Source: DATNPH01 sp036703315 (lineage in GTDB: Bacteria > Cyanobacteriota > Cyanobacteriia > Cyanobacteriales > Coleofasciculaceae). Taken from it: DNA of 8,656 nucleotides. Each line of letters starts with the position of its first letter. Positions within the stretch are counted from its first letter, which is position 1. Below the pieces are notes generated by a model. The model did no database searches, was not told the DNA's origin, and saw only the letters and a list, made by a program, of their open reading frames with translations. The translations under genes were made by a program, and so were the position numbers. This document shows positions 1 to 6,415 of this stretch, piece by piece. The stretch lies in NCBI GenBank assembly GCA_036703315.1, contig DATNPH010000048.1:1-8656 (forward strand), in the 5' to 3' direction.

Positions 1-1415
1 GGTTGACTATCTAAATTCTGTTGAATACTCAAGTAATGTTTCTTCAAGTTGATGCACAATGGCTGTAAGTCATCAGCCAGATTCGCAAATAACTGAGGGC
101 GCTTTTCCTCAGTGAGATAGCGTGTAATTGAGGTACGAAATTCTTCAACACCACTATCTTGAATCAGTTGCTCAATCAGTGGATTTCCTTGCTCTGCTAA
201 AATTCGTACATAGTTTTCATTCGGTGTCTCGAAGCTATTGACGGAAATTCGGAATCGGCTGGGAGACAGCTTGCCAGAGTTAGCACAGTAGCGAAGAAAT
301 TCATTAATAAATTGGGGAGTATCCTCTCCTCCAGCCATGCCTTTGACACTGGCGGTAAAGATGGAATCTAAACCAAAGCGATCGCGTCCACTTGTTCCTT
401 TAATCTGACTTCCATAAAATCCTAGTAACCCACTGGTTTTATAAACCTTGGGTGTATCCCGAAACTGGGAACTAATCAAATCATCCAAACGTTGCCGCAG
501 TTGTGTGTTGTACCAAGTTTCATCAATGCGATTGAAAATATAAAATACCCTGTCCCGAATTCCCGGATTACTCCGCATCTTCTCCAGCAGTTCCGTTTCT
601 TCGGTCGTCATATCGCCAGCAGAGGCGGGTTTAAGGACACATACCACCGCTGAAGTCTCCGAATCTTCAATCTTGCGATACGTTAATTGGGCATCTCTCT
701 TAACTGGCGCATCAATCCCCGGCATATCAATCAGCATATTGCCATCTTGTAATAAGGGATGATGACAGTAATATTCAAGGCGCTTGAGCACTGCACTATT
801 ACTACCACGACGCGCATAACCAGCCGCTTCCTTAAGATTGGAGAAGTTGAATTGCTCCATCGAGTAGGTGGCATTAGTGATAGTGTGGATGCGATCGCGA
901 TTACTGACAAACCCCTCCAACAACAAATCCAAAGCCTTTGCTTGCTTTGCTCTTTCTGACTTACTCTCCCCCCCCTCCTGCTGAAGAATCGTCATACATG
1001 CCTGGCGTAGTAAGCTAATCGCTTCCGGTTGATTAATATTAGCTGCCGATAATCCCAACCGCTGACACAAAGCCACTGCCTGTTCCCGAATCTCCACTTC
1101 ACTCAAAAACGTCAGCACTACTCGTTCTTGAGCCGGTTCTGCATAGGCGATGTAACATTCAGTACCTGTAGCGTGTCCTTCTGCACTGTAGAGCAATTCG
1201 CGTTCCAGCAATGCGTTAATCAACATCGACTTACCCGCACTAAACGCACCCGCAAACACAATCTCAAACGTGGGAGAAATTGCCTTCCGCAAAGAAGCTT
1301 GAACCGCTGTCACATCATCCTGCAATGTCCGTAAGGAAGGTTCCTGATGTAGCAGCTGTAACAAACTTTCTACCTGTTCTTGCAGATCCTGGCACTGAGG
1401 TAGCATTTGCGTCAT
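1..1415 (-). CDS. Dynamin-like GTPase family protein, N-terminal part (3' end outside window)
   Basis: This frame is open without a stop from the ATG at 1415 down to base 3, giving 471 codons; the C-terminus lies beyond the left edge. The GTPase motifs are in order: P-loop GAFSAGKS at residues 56-63, a likely switch-I threonine in ATGTEC near 82-87, DMPG (G3) at 230-233, and NRID, a variant of the N/TKxD G4 motif, at 295-298. The long insert between G1 and G3 (about 170 residues) and the large domain fit dynamin-family GTPases, not small Ras-like ones. Known relatives bind and remodel membranes by GTP-driven oligomerisation; a membrane role here is inferred. No transmembrane segment is visible in this part. 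No other in-frame ATG lies upstream before a stop near 1491, and no clear Shine-Dalgarno precedes 1415. It is divergent from the PPC gene, with an 86-bp gap. Family assignment is firm; cellular role is unknown. Confidence 0.87.
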   Translation of the reverse strand, partial: MTQMLPQCQDLQEQVESLLQLLHQEPSLRTLQDDVTAVQASLRKAISPTFEIVFAGAFSAGKSMLINALLERELLYSAEGHATGTECYIAYAEPAQERVVLTFLSEVEIREQAVALCQRLGLSAANINQPEAISLLRQACMTILQQEGGESKSERAKQAKALDLLLEGFVSNRDRIHTITNATYSMEQFNFSNLKEAAGYARRGSNSAVLKRLEYYCHHPLLQDGNMLIDMPGIDAPVKRDAQLTYRKIEDSETSAVVCVLKPASAGDMTTEETELLEKMRSNPGIRDRVFYIFNRIDETWYNTQLRQRLDDLISSQFRDTPKVYKTSGLLGFYGSQIKGTSGRDRFGLDSIFTASVKGMAGGEDTPQFINEFLRYCANSGKLSPSRFRISVNSFETPNENYVRILAEQGNPLIEQLIQDSGVEEFRTSITRYLTEEKRPQLFANLADDLQPLCINLKKHYLSIQQNLDSQ

Positions 1416-1501
1416 GGTAATAGATAGCCCAATTGAGGTGTTTAAGCAGATCTTAGTCCTGTCATTGTCTGAAAAACACCGTGAAATCAACTAAAAAAGT
1501 C

Positions 1502-1903
1502 ATGAAGACGTTTGCAATTCGGCTAAAACCCGACGAAGATTTAAAAGCAAGCCTCAAAAGTTTTGTAGAACAAAATAATATTCGGGCGGGTTTTATCCTT
1601 ACGACAGTTGGCAGCTTAAAGCAGGCAAATCTTCGCTTTGCAAATCAGGATAAGTCTCAAGTATTCAATGAAAAATTCGAGATTGTATCCCTAGTTGGAA
1701 CCCTTTCTACCCAAGGAATCCATTTACATATTTCTCTATCTGATCAACACGGTCAAACCATCGGTGGACATCTTGTAGAGGGTTGTATTATTTATACAAC
1801 AGCTGAGATAATTATCGGCAGTAGTGAAGAGTTTATATTTCTCAGGACAGTGGATCAAACGACCAGTTATAAAGAATTAGAAATCCAACCGAAAATTAAT
1901 TAG
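1502..1903 (+). CDS. PPC (PD1-like, DUF296) domain protein
   Basis: This is a 133-residue single-domain protein of the PPC/DUF296 family, which in plants is fused to AT-hooks as a DNA-binding protein and in bacteria usually stands alone with unknown function. Family hallmarks are the start MKTFAIRLKP, the GFILTTVGSL segment at 30-39, the histidine pair in GIHLHISL (H74 and H76) and GGHLVEGC at 88-95 (H90). In the family these three histidines form a metal-binding site at the trimer interface, so all expected ligands are present. The frame also offers a GTG start at 1481, seven codons upstream; I prefer the ATG at 1502 because the recognisable domain begins there, but neither start has a clear Shine-Dalgarno. 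The stop codon overlaps the first base of a hairpin at 1903-1917. No AT-hook is present, so DNA binding should not be assumed. Confidence 0.85.
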   Translation: MKTFAIRLKPDEDLKASLKSFVEQNNIRAGFILTTVGSLKQANLRFANQDKSQVFNEKFEIVSLVGTLSTQGIHLHISLSDQHGQTIGGHLVEGCIIYTTAEIIIGSSEEFIFLRTVDQTTSYKELEIQPKIN

Positions 1904-1960
1904 CTTCACAGCGAAGCGGCGGGAAGCTCACATCCATGCGAGGGGTGGGAGGAACGCCGT
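1903..1960 (+). mobile_element. Structured segment resembling an IS200/IS605-type right end (orphan)
   Basis: Three stems nest in 58 bases. GCTTC (1903-1907) pairs with GAAGC (1913-1917). GCGGCG (1916-1921) can pair with CGCCGT (1955-1960), sharing two bases with the first stem. Inside, CTCACATCC (1927-1935) pairs with GGGTGGGAG (1943-1951) with one mismatch, one G-U and a 7-nt loop. The order GAAGCTCAC, hairpin, GTGGGAGGAA resembles, from memory, the right ends of cyanobacterial IS200/IS605 elements carrying tnpB, where this region also encodes the 3' end of the omega RNA. No tnpA or tnpB frame is present, so this would be a remnant or non-autonomous copy. It could instead be a REP-type palindrome or a terminator for the PPC gene, though no T-run follows. 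Confidence 0.35.
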
Positions 1961-1973
1961 CCGCCTTGGAGAG

Positions 1974-2037
1974 TAGTTAATAGTTAGTGGAAGCGTAGAA
2001 ATTCCTACTCGCCTACTAACCACTAACCACTAACTGG
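1974..2037. repeat. Heptanucleotide (GTTAGTG/CACTAAC) repeats in inverted arrangement
   Basis: The left arm is TAGTTAATAGTTAGTGG (1974-1990). The right arm, from 2013 to 2037, reads as period-7 units of the CACTAAC type (2022-2028 and 2029-2035 plus diverged neighbours). AGTTAGTGG on the left is the exact reverse complement of CCACTAACT on the right, so the segment can fold into a hairpin with a loop of some 20-40 nt depending on register. The same heptad occurs at 4320-4390. It resembles the short tandemly repeated repetitive (STRR) sequences known from filamentous cyanobacteria. Confidence 0.7.
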
Positions 2038-2039
2038 AA

Positions 2040-2064
2040 ATCCCACGTACTTCAGTCGTGGGAT
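2040..2064. repeat. Perfect 8-bp hairpin ATCCCACG/CGTGGGAT
   Basis: ATCCCACG at 2040-2047 is exactly complementary to CGTGGGAT at 2057-2064, with a 9-nt loop (TACTTCAGT). It is followed by GGGTTAACTTAGG, not a T-run, so it is a poor intrinsic terminator. The motif of TCCCACG, CTTCAGT, CGTGGGA resembles subterminal hairpins of cyanobacterial IS200/IS605 elements, and it may be the partner of the structured segment at 1903-1960. That pairing is inference. Confidence 0.5.
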
Positions 2065-2261
2065 GGGTTAACTTAGGTTTAATTTTGCCCACCTACTTAG
2101 AAAGAGCGATCGCTAGCCGCCTCGACAGCAACTCACTTAGTCTCTGAAGCTGCATAATCAGCCATTTTGCGTAGAGAACTTACGAATTATTGCTGAGGCA
2201 AGGTTGACAACGAGGCAAGATAATCGAACGAGAACAAGGACGAAGCACCGTCCTATACTGC
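2065..2261. other. Intergenic stretch without a recognisable gene
   Basis: This stretch belongs to the 480-bp convergent spacer between the PPC gene and the downstream permease gene. It contains a HIP1 octamer at 2106-2113 and the short inverted repeat GGAC/GTCC around 2238-2253. No reading frame of more than a few tens of codons has any family resemblance that I can see; the longest I read on the minus strand beginning with ATG encodes about ten residues. Confidence 0.6.
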
Positions 2262-2316
2262 AAGGGCTTACGCATGGCTAGTAAGACAGCTCTTATCGAG
2301 TTTCGCGTAAGCCCTT
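2262..2316. mobile_element. MITE-like element or palindrome with 12-bp inverted repeats
   Basis: AAGGGCTTACGC (2262-2273) and GCGTAAGCCCTT (2305-2316) are perfect 12-bp inverted repeats around a 31-bp interior; the whole is 55 bp. The core CTTACGCAT at the left end, and a TCGA, TTT, GCGTAAG series at the right end, recur in a second element at 8269-8354, showing a dispersed family. No coding capacity is present, and no target duplication is obvious. It lies 67 bp past the end of the minus-strand transporter operon. A T-rich stretch follows the stem only on the plus strand, so it could weakly terminate plus-strand but not operon transcription. Confidence 0.6.
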
Positions 2317-2383
2317 TCTCTTTTATAGTTCATCACTTTAAATCAAAAACCTACCCTTGGTCAGATCAATAACTGTCCATTCC

Positions 2384-3256
2384 TTAATGATTCCCTCGCG
2401 GGTCTAAAGCATCGCGTAAACCATCACCCAACAGGTTAAATGCTAAGACACTCAACGTGATAAATAAACCAGGGAACAAGATAGTCCAAGGTGAGGATAG
2501 AGAATAGCCGCCTTTAAAAGCATCAGATAGCATTGTGCCTAATTCAGGAGTAGGAGGCTGTGCGCCCAAGCCTAAAAAGCCCAAACCAGCGGCTTCTAAG
2601 GTTGCTGTACCGATCGAGAGCGTAGCCTGTACTACTATCGGTGCGAGACTGGCTGGTAAGATATGACGGAAAATGATACGTCCTGACGTTGCCCCGAATG
2701 CTCTTACCGTTTGGACAAACTCCTGCTCTCTGAGTGATAGCACCATGCTACGGGTTAGTCGGATAAAAATTGGGACTTGCACGACTCCTACCGCAACCAT
2801 AACACTGGGTATGCTTGGACCCGTTACTGTGACAACTGCGATCGCTAAAAGAATAGAAGGAAACGACAACAGGATATCAGTCAGCCAGCCAATTAGCGTC
2901 TCCAGCCATCCCCGAAAGTATCCCGCCACTAACCCCAGCAACACACCCACAACTAGCCCTAACAGTACCGAAACCAGACCAATAAATAGCGAAGTCCGCA
3001 ACCCGTACCAAACAAGTGTAAGTATGTCTCGCCCCAAGCCATCTGTGCCGAACCAATATTCCAAGCTTGGGGGTTTCAACCGTGCCAAATAGTTGCGAGC
3101 TGTAGCAGGGTCAAAAGGACTTAGGATCGGGGCAAGCATCGCCATTAGCACAAGCACGACTGTCAAGACGAAGCCAACCTTTCCTGAAGTGGATTTGAAC
3201 AAGCGCTCAAGCACATTCCAAGCATTGGCACCCCAAGCGTTTCCAGCTATAGTCAT
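2384..3256 (-). CDS. Peptide-type ABC transporter permease, DppC/OppC family
   Basis: This is a 290-residue inner-membrane permease, the usual length for DppC/OppC. It forms half of the membrane channel of a family-5 importer, with the DppB-type protein as partner. A hydrophobic segment at about 28-47 (OppC N-terminal region) precedes the conserved FGTDGLGRDIL at 69-79. Further hydrophobic segments lie near 89-113, 120-145, 148-165, 205-230 and 257-277. The cytoplasmic EAA loop, which docks to the ATPase, spans about 175-208, starting LREQEFVQTVRAFGA. GLGFLGLGAQPP at 224-235 and the tail NLLGDGLRDALDPR are classic for this subfamily. It is the last gene of the minus-strand operon, 46 bp after the DppB-type gene. 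The ATG at 3256 gives a full-length product, but the nearest Shine-Dalgarno-like AAGGA is too far upstream, so translation initiation may be weak or coupled. The substrate is not deducible. Confidence 0.93.
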   Translation of the reverse strand: MTIAGNAWGANAWNVLERLFKSTSGKVGFVLTVVLVLMAMLAPILSPFDPATARNYLARLKPPSLEYWFGTDGLGRDILTLVWYGLRTSLFIGLVSVLLGLVVGVLLGLVAGYFRGWLETLIGWLTDILLSFPSILLAIAVVTVTGPSIPSVMVAVGVVQVPIFIRLTRSMVLSLREQEFVQTVRAFGATSGRIIFRHILPASLAPIVVQATLSIGTATLEAAGLGFLGLGAQPPTPELGTMLSDAFKGGYSLSSPWTILFPGLFITLSVLAFNLLGDGLRDALDPRGNH

Positions 3257-3302
3257 GTCGCTTCGCTGAGCTTTTCCTTTTGAGTTTTGAGTTCAAACAC
3301 GG

Positions 3303-4313
3303 TCATTGATATTGAATTCTAGGGTCTAAGAAAGCATACGAGATATCAACTAACAGGTTAATTAACACAAAGGCAATTGCCACAAACACCACTCCACCCT
3401 GCACAACTGGGTAATCTCGTGCCAGGATACCCTCGTAAATCCACGAGCCAATTCCAGGCCAGGAGAAGATAGTTTCTGTGAGGATTGCTCCACCTAAAAG
3501 CGTCCCGAACTGTAAACCAATTATTGTCACTACTGGCAAGAGAGCATTCTTCAGGGCGTGCTTGAAAATCACCCAACGCTCAAGCAGTCCCTTCGCCCTT
3601 GCCGTGCGGATATAGTCTTGCGATAGCACTTCCAGCATGGCACTGCGGGTAATCCGTGCCAAGATTGCCAGAGGAATAGTGCCTAACGTCAGCGCGGGTA
3701 AAACCAAGTGAGCTAGCACATCTTGTAGTGCCTTTAAGTTTCCTTGGAGTAAGGCATCCAGCACATAAAAGCCCGTGATAGGTTTGAAGTTAAATCCTGC
3801 ATCAATACTGAGTCGCCCACTCGGAGGTAGCCAGTGCAGGTTAACAGCGAACAGATAAACCAACAGCAGCCCTAACCAGTACACAGGCAATGAGACACCA
3901 AGCAAAGAGCCGCTCATCGTCAAATTATCCACCGCACTATTCTTGCGCACGGCTGCCAAGACTCCAGCAGGAATCCCCAGAATTACCGCTACAAGCATTG
4001 CAGCAACGGATAACTCAAAAGTAGCAGGCCAACGAATTCGGATTTCCTGAGCAATGGAAACGCCGCTAATAATGCTCGTGCCGAAGTTGAAGCGTAGCAG
4101 ATTCCCCAGAAAGATAAGGTACTGCAAGGGTAAAGGTTGGTTCAAACCTAACTGTTCTCTAAGCGCAGCAACTTGCTCAGGCGTAGCTCGTTCTCCTGCC
4201 ATTACTACGGCAGGGTCACCAGGAATTAGGTGCAGGAAGGTGAAAACTAATAAGGTAATCCCTAACAGGACAGGTATCAAGTTCAGAAAGCGTCTGGCAA
4301 TGTAGCGACCCAT
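3303..4313 (-). CDS. Peptide-type ABC transporter permease, DppB/OppB family
   Basis: This is a 336-residue inner-membrane permease of normal family length. The N-terminus MGRYIARRFLNLIP leads into the first membrane segment (about 10-30), followed by LIPGDPA, a family hallmark. Other hydrophobic segments lie near 100-121, 134-158, 201-220, 261-282 and 305-327, giving six in all. The EAA loop at about 228-262 (EVLSQDYIRTARAKG and then HALKNALLPV) is the ATPase docking site. The C-terminus DISYAFLDPRI is typical. It pairs with the DppC-type permease encoded 46 bp downstream; the substrate-binding protein gene ends 77 bp upstream. That upstream gap is filled by heptad repeats able to form a stem, which may reduce expression relative to the binding protein. 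The start at 4313 has only a weak AAAG upstream but matches the expected family N-terminus. Confidence 0.94.
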   Translation of the reverse strand: MGRYIARRFLNLIPVLLGITLLVFTFLHLIPGDPAVVMAGERATPEQVAALREQLGLNQPLPLQYLIFLGNLLRFNFGTSIISGVSIAQEIRIRWPATFELSVAAMLVAVILGIPAGVLAAVRKNSAVDNLTMSGSLLGVSLPVYWLGLLLVYLFAVNLHWLPPSGRLSIDAGFNFKPITGFYVLDALLQGNLKALQDVLAHLVLPALTLGTIPLAILARITRSAMLEVLSQDYIRTARAKGLLERWVIFKHALKNALLPVVTIIGLQFGTLLGGAILTETIFSWPGIGSWIYEGILARDYPVVQGGVVFVAIAFVLINLLVDISYAFLDPRIQYQ

Positions 4314-4319
4314 GTCTTT

Positions 4320-4390
4320 GTTAGTAGTTAGTAGTTAGTAGTTAGTAGTTAGTAGGTGGCTGTTTTCTGCTAACCACTAACCACTAACTA
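4320..4390. repeat. Heptad tandem repeat (5 x GTTAGTA) plus inverted TAACCAC copies, inside the operon
   Basis: Five exact head-to-tail GTTAGTA units occupy 4320-4354. After a 16-nt spacer come TAACCAC (4371-4377 and 4378-4384) and TAACTA, which are inverted relatives of the first array. In transcripts of the minus strand the two halves can form an imperfect stem between the binding-protein stop codon (4391-4393) and the permease start (4313). It is the same heptad family as at 1974-2037 and resembles cyanobacterial STRR sequences. Copy number of such arrays usually varies between strains. A role as attenuator or mRNA stabiliser is inference. Confidence 0.85.
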
Positions 4391-6058
4391 TTACGATTTG
4401 GTGACTTCATCTAAAGGTTCAGAACTCAAGGGACTAGGAGTCCATCCACTGACATTTTTACGCTTGGCTAAAAGAGGTTGGGTGTGGACAATTGGGAGAC
4501 GCACCGCCTCTGTAAAAAGCAGTTCATCGATTTGTTGATAGATTTTGCTTCGCTGCGGCTTATCACCTGTAGCACGACCCTGGTTTAAGAGCTTGAAGAC
4601 TTGGTCATTTTTCCAGTTTCCAATGTCTTGAGTAGAACCGGGACCAAAATGGGGGTAGTAAAAGGTATCGGGGTCGCCATAGTCACCTGTCCAGCCCAAC
4701 ATGAAGGCTTGGTAACCAGGCGCTTTGTTACGGTCAGCAAGATATGCTGCCCAGTCCTTGGTTTGCAGATTGACCTTAATGCCGATCGCATTCAAATCTG
4801 CGGCAAACGCTTCAGCAATGGGTTTCGGGTTGGGAAAATAAGGTCGGCTAACGGGCATATACCAAAGTTGCAAAGGAAAGCCGTTGGGATAACCCCCTTT
4901 AGCCAGAAGTTGCTTGGCTACCTCTGGGTTAAAAGGATAATCCTGCACAGCTTTTGACTGGAACTCTTGTAGGGAAGGGGGAGTGAAATGAGGGGTGTTT
5001 TCACCCAACTCGCCCCAAAATGCCTTGACAATTTCCTTCTTGTTAATCGCTAGCGCGATCGCTTGACGCACTTCAGGTTTTGCCAGCGGTGGGTAGCTGG
5101 GATTCAACCCTAGGTAGCCAACATTCAAAGAAGGACGCTTAACCGCTTCTAAGTTGGTATCGCTCTGAACTTCTTTGAACTGATCTGGGGCAAGATCGAC
5201 AGTGAGGTCAATTGTACCTGCTCGCAACTGCGCTAGCCTTGCTGCTGGGTCAGTGATGAAGCGCATCACCAGTTGATTTGACTTGGGTAAGCCTTGTTTC
5301 CAGTAGTTGGGGTTTTTTTCCAACACAATGCGATCGCCACTACGCCATTCTTTGAAAACAAAAGGGCCAGTTCCCACCGCTAACGAGGATGGAGTCCCAT
5401 ATTGTGCTCCAGCTTTCTTGATGGCAGTAGGGCTAGCGATACCAAAGTAGCCGGAAGAAACAGCGGAGGGAAAAGCTGCAAACGGCTGCTTGAGAACAAA
5501 CTTAATCGTGTCCTTGCCCTGTACCACAATATCTTGCACCAAAGACGCTGGCTGACCTTTGTAACCACCAAAAAGGTCTCTCCAAATCTCGTAAGTTTTA
5601 CCCGCGTTGCGGTAGCCAAACTCATTCTTTTCATCCCACCAACGCTGGAAATTGAATTTCACCGTTTCCGCATCAAAATCTGTGCCATCGTGAAACTTGA
5701 TGCCTGAGCGTAGCTTAAACGTCCAAGTTTTGCCATCTTGAGAAGCCTTCCACTCAGTAGCCAAACCGGGTTGTAAATCAGTTGAACCCGGTTTGGTTTC
5801 AATCAGGCGATTGTAAATTTGGTCTTGAACCATGACTGAGTTACCATCGGTGATATTTCCAGGCTCCAAATTCACGGGTTGTCCACCTGCTCCGTAAACT
5901 AACGCTCCTGGCGGTGCGGCGGCTGGACTGTTAGCAGGCGAAGACGGACTGCTACTCGTTTGGTTCGTCGAGGGACTATTACAGTTTGAGAGAACTACGG
6001 TCAAGGCTAAAGCCACAATAGCCAAAATTGCCGACCGCAATTGCTTCCATTGCCTCAT
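4391..6058 (-). CDS. ABC transporter substrate-binding lipoprotein, family 5 (peptide/nickel/opine type)
   Basis: This is a 555-residue binding protein that would capture substrate outside the inner membrane and hand it to the permease pair. The N-terminus has a basic start (MRQWKQLR), a hydrophobic stretch at 9-23, and a lipobox-like LSNC with acceptor Cys26; Asn at -1 is less usual than Gly, Ala or Ser. A Ser/Pro/Ala-rich tether follows (about 27-52). The SBP_bac_5 signature is clear near 99-137: LATEWKASQDGKTWTF, then KLRSGIKFHDGTDF. PSLNVGYLGLN and QAIALAINKKEIV further on are also family-typical. I chose the ATG at 6058, not the in-frame start at 6181, because AGGAG lies 8 nt before it and it places the signal peptide at the N-terminus; the longer frame adds 41 residues and runs up to a repeat. 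It is the first gene of the minus-strand operon. The family covers dipeptides, oligopeptides, glutathione and nickel; the substrate is undetermined. Confidence 0.93.
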   Translation of the reverse strand: MRQWKQLRSAILAIVALALTVVLSNCNSPSTNQTSSSPSSPANSPAAAPPGALVYGAGGQPVNLEPGNITDGNSVMVQDQIYNRLIETKPGSTDLQPGLATEWKASQDGKTWTFKLRSGIKFHDGTDFDAETVKFNFQRWWDEKNEFGYRNAGKTYEIWRDLFGGYKGQPASLVQDIVVQGKDTIKFVLKQPFAAFPSAVSSGYFGIASPTAIKKAGAQYGTPSSLAVGTGPFVFKEWRSGDRIVLEKNPNYWKQGLPKSNQLVMRFITDPAARLAQLRAGTIDLTVDLAPDQFKEVQSDTNLEAVKRPSLNVGYLGLNPSYPPLAKPEVRQAIALAINKKEIVKAFWGELGENTPHFTPPSLQEFQSKAVQDYPFNPEVAKQLLAKGGYPNGFPLQLWYMPVSRPYFPNPKPIAEAFAADLNAIGIKVNLQTKDWAAYLADRNKAPGYQAFMLGWTGDYGDPDTFYYPHFGPGSTQDIGNWKNDQVFKLLNQGRATGDKPQRSKIYQQIDELLFTEAVRLPIVHTQPLLAKRKNVSGWTPSPLSSEPLDEVTKS

Positions 6059-6066
6059 GACACTCA

Positions 6067-6071
6067 CTCCT
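6067..6071 (-). promoter_or_regulatory. Ribosome binding site of the substrate-binding protein gene
   Basis: On the minus strand AGGAG lies 8 nt upstream of the ATG at 6058. It is the clearest Shine-Dalgarno in the window and decides the start in favour of 6058 over the longer frame from 6181. Confidence 0.8.
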
Positions 6072-6180
6072 GCTTTGAGCAGCTCTTTAGGGGGTGTATA
6101 ACCCAAGAACACCCATAATAAATAAATAGTACAAATCCTGATCAAATCGATATTTAATCCGAGCCAAAGGCGATATGCCA

Positions 6181-6317
6181 CTTTCTGTGTGGTTCCCCCC
6201 TTTTTAAAAGGGTTACAGGAGATCTAGTTTCTATGTAGTTCCCTTTTTAAGGGGAGTTAGAGGGGATCTACTTTCCATGTAGTTCCCCCCTTTTTAAGGG
6301 GAGCTAGGGGGGATCTA
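6181..6317. repeat. Three diverged tandem copies of a 44-47 bp palindromic repeat
   Basis: The copies are 6181-6226, 6227-6270 and 6271-6317. Each reads (C/G)TTTC, then TGTGTGG or ATGTAG, TTCCC, a C/T run, TTTTTAA, GGG(G), a TTA or CTA motif, and ends GATCTA. In the third copy CCCCTT and AAGGGG form a stem around TTT, and the 5' C-run can alternatively pair with the later G-run. Copies differ by point changes and by length of the C and G runs, so they are not recent duplicates. Such C/T- and G-rich palindromes are, as I recall, dispersed in many cyanobacterial genomes. They lie in the divergent spacer between the binding-protein and ATPase genes, where regulatory signals would be expected. 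Confidence 0.85.
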
Positions 6318-6336
6318 CTGTTGTTAACTTAGAGTT

Positions 6337-6364
6337 TTGATTCCTATAGAAAAATAGATATAGC
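6337..6364 (+). promoter_or_regulatory. Weak candidate sigma-70-type promoter for the ATPase gene
   Basis: TTGATT (6337-6342) and TATAGC (6359-6364) are separated by 16 bp, each matching the consensus at four of six positions. The segment lies between the repeat cluster and the ATG at 6416, the only unrepeated DNA available. A/T richness makes chance matches likely, so this is only a candidate. Confidence 0.25.
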
Positions 6365-6415
6365 TAGCTGTGATTGGTAGTTATTGTTAATAATTACTGT
6401 AAGAATTTGAGCCTT

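Noticed and set aside
759..959. Short plus-strand frames at 759-959 and 1128-1334
   Set aside because: Both are antisense to the dynamin-like GTPase coding frame, which carries G1, G3 and G4 motifs throughout this stretch.
2262..2316. Intrinsic terminator of the permease operon
   Set aside because: Read on the operon strand, the stem is followed by TTGCAGTATAGG, with no T-run. The long 31-nt loop and the related element at 8269-8354 favour a MITE-like origin.
2673..3092. Open frame of 139 codons on the plus strand
   Set aside because: It lies entirely inside the DppC-type permease gene on the opposite strand, which has unambiguous family motifs. The translation has no recognisable domain and is Thr/Pro/Ser-rich as expected of a shadow.
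4320..4354. CRISPR-like array
   Set aside because: The units are 7 bp and contiguous with no spacers; this is a simple tandem repeat.
4601..4957. Open frame of 118 codons on the plus strand
   Set aside because: It is antisense to the binding-protein gene with no family resemblance; an out-of-frame shadow.
4391..6181. Longer 596-codon version of the binding protein
   Set aside because: The extra 41 residues place a second hydrophobic stretch before the real signal peptide and begin at the edge of a repeat. The ATG at 6058 has a good AGGAG at 8 nt and a proper lipoprotein signal.
6378..6402. NtcA-type GTA-N8-TAC operator upstream of the ATPase gene
   Set aside because: GTA and TAC occur here, but the spacing is about 15 nt, not 8, so it does not match the NtcA consensus.
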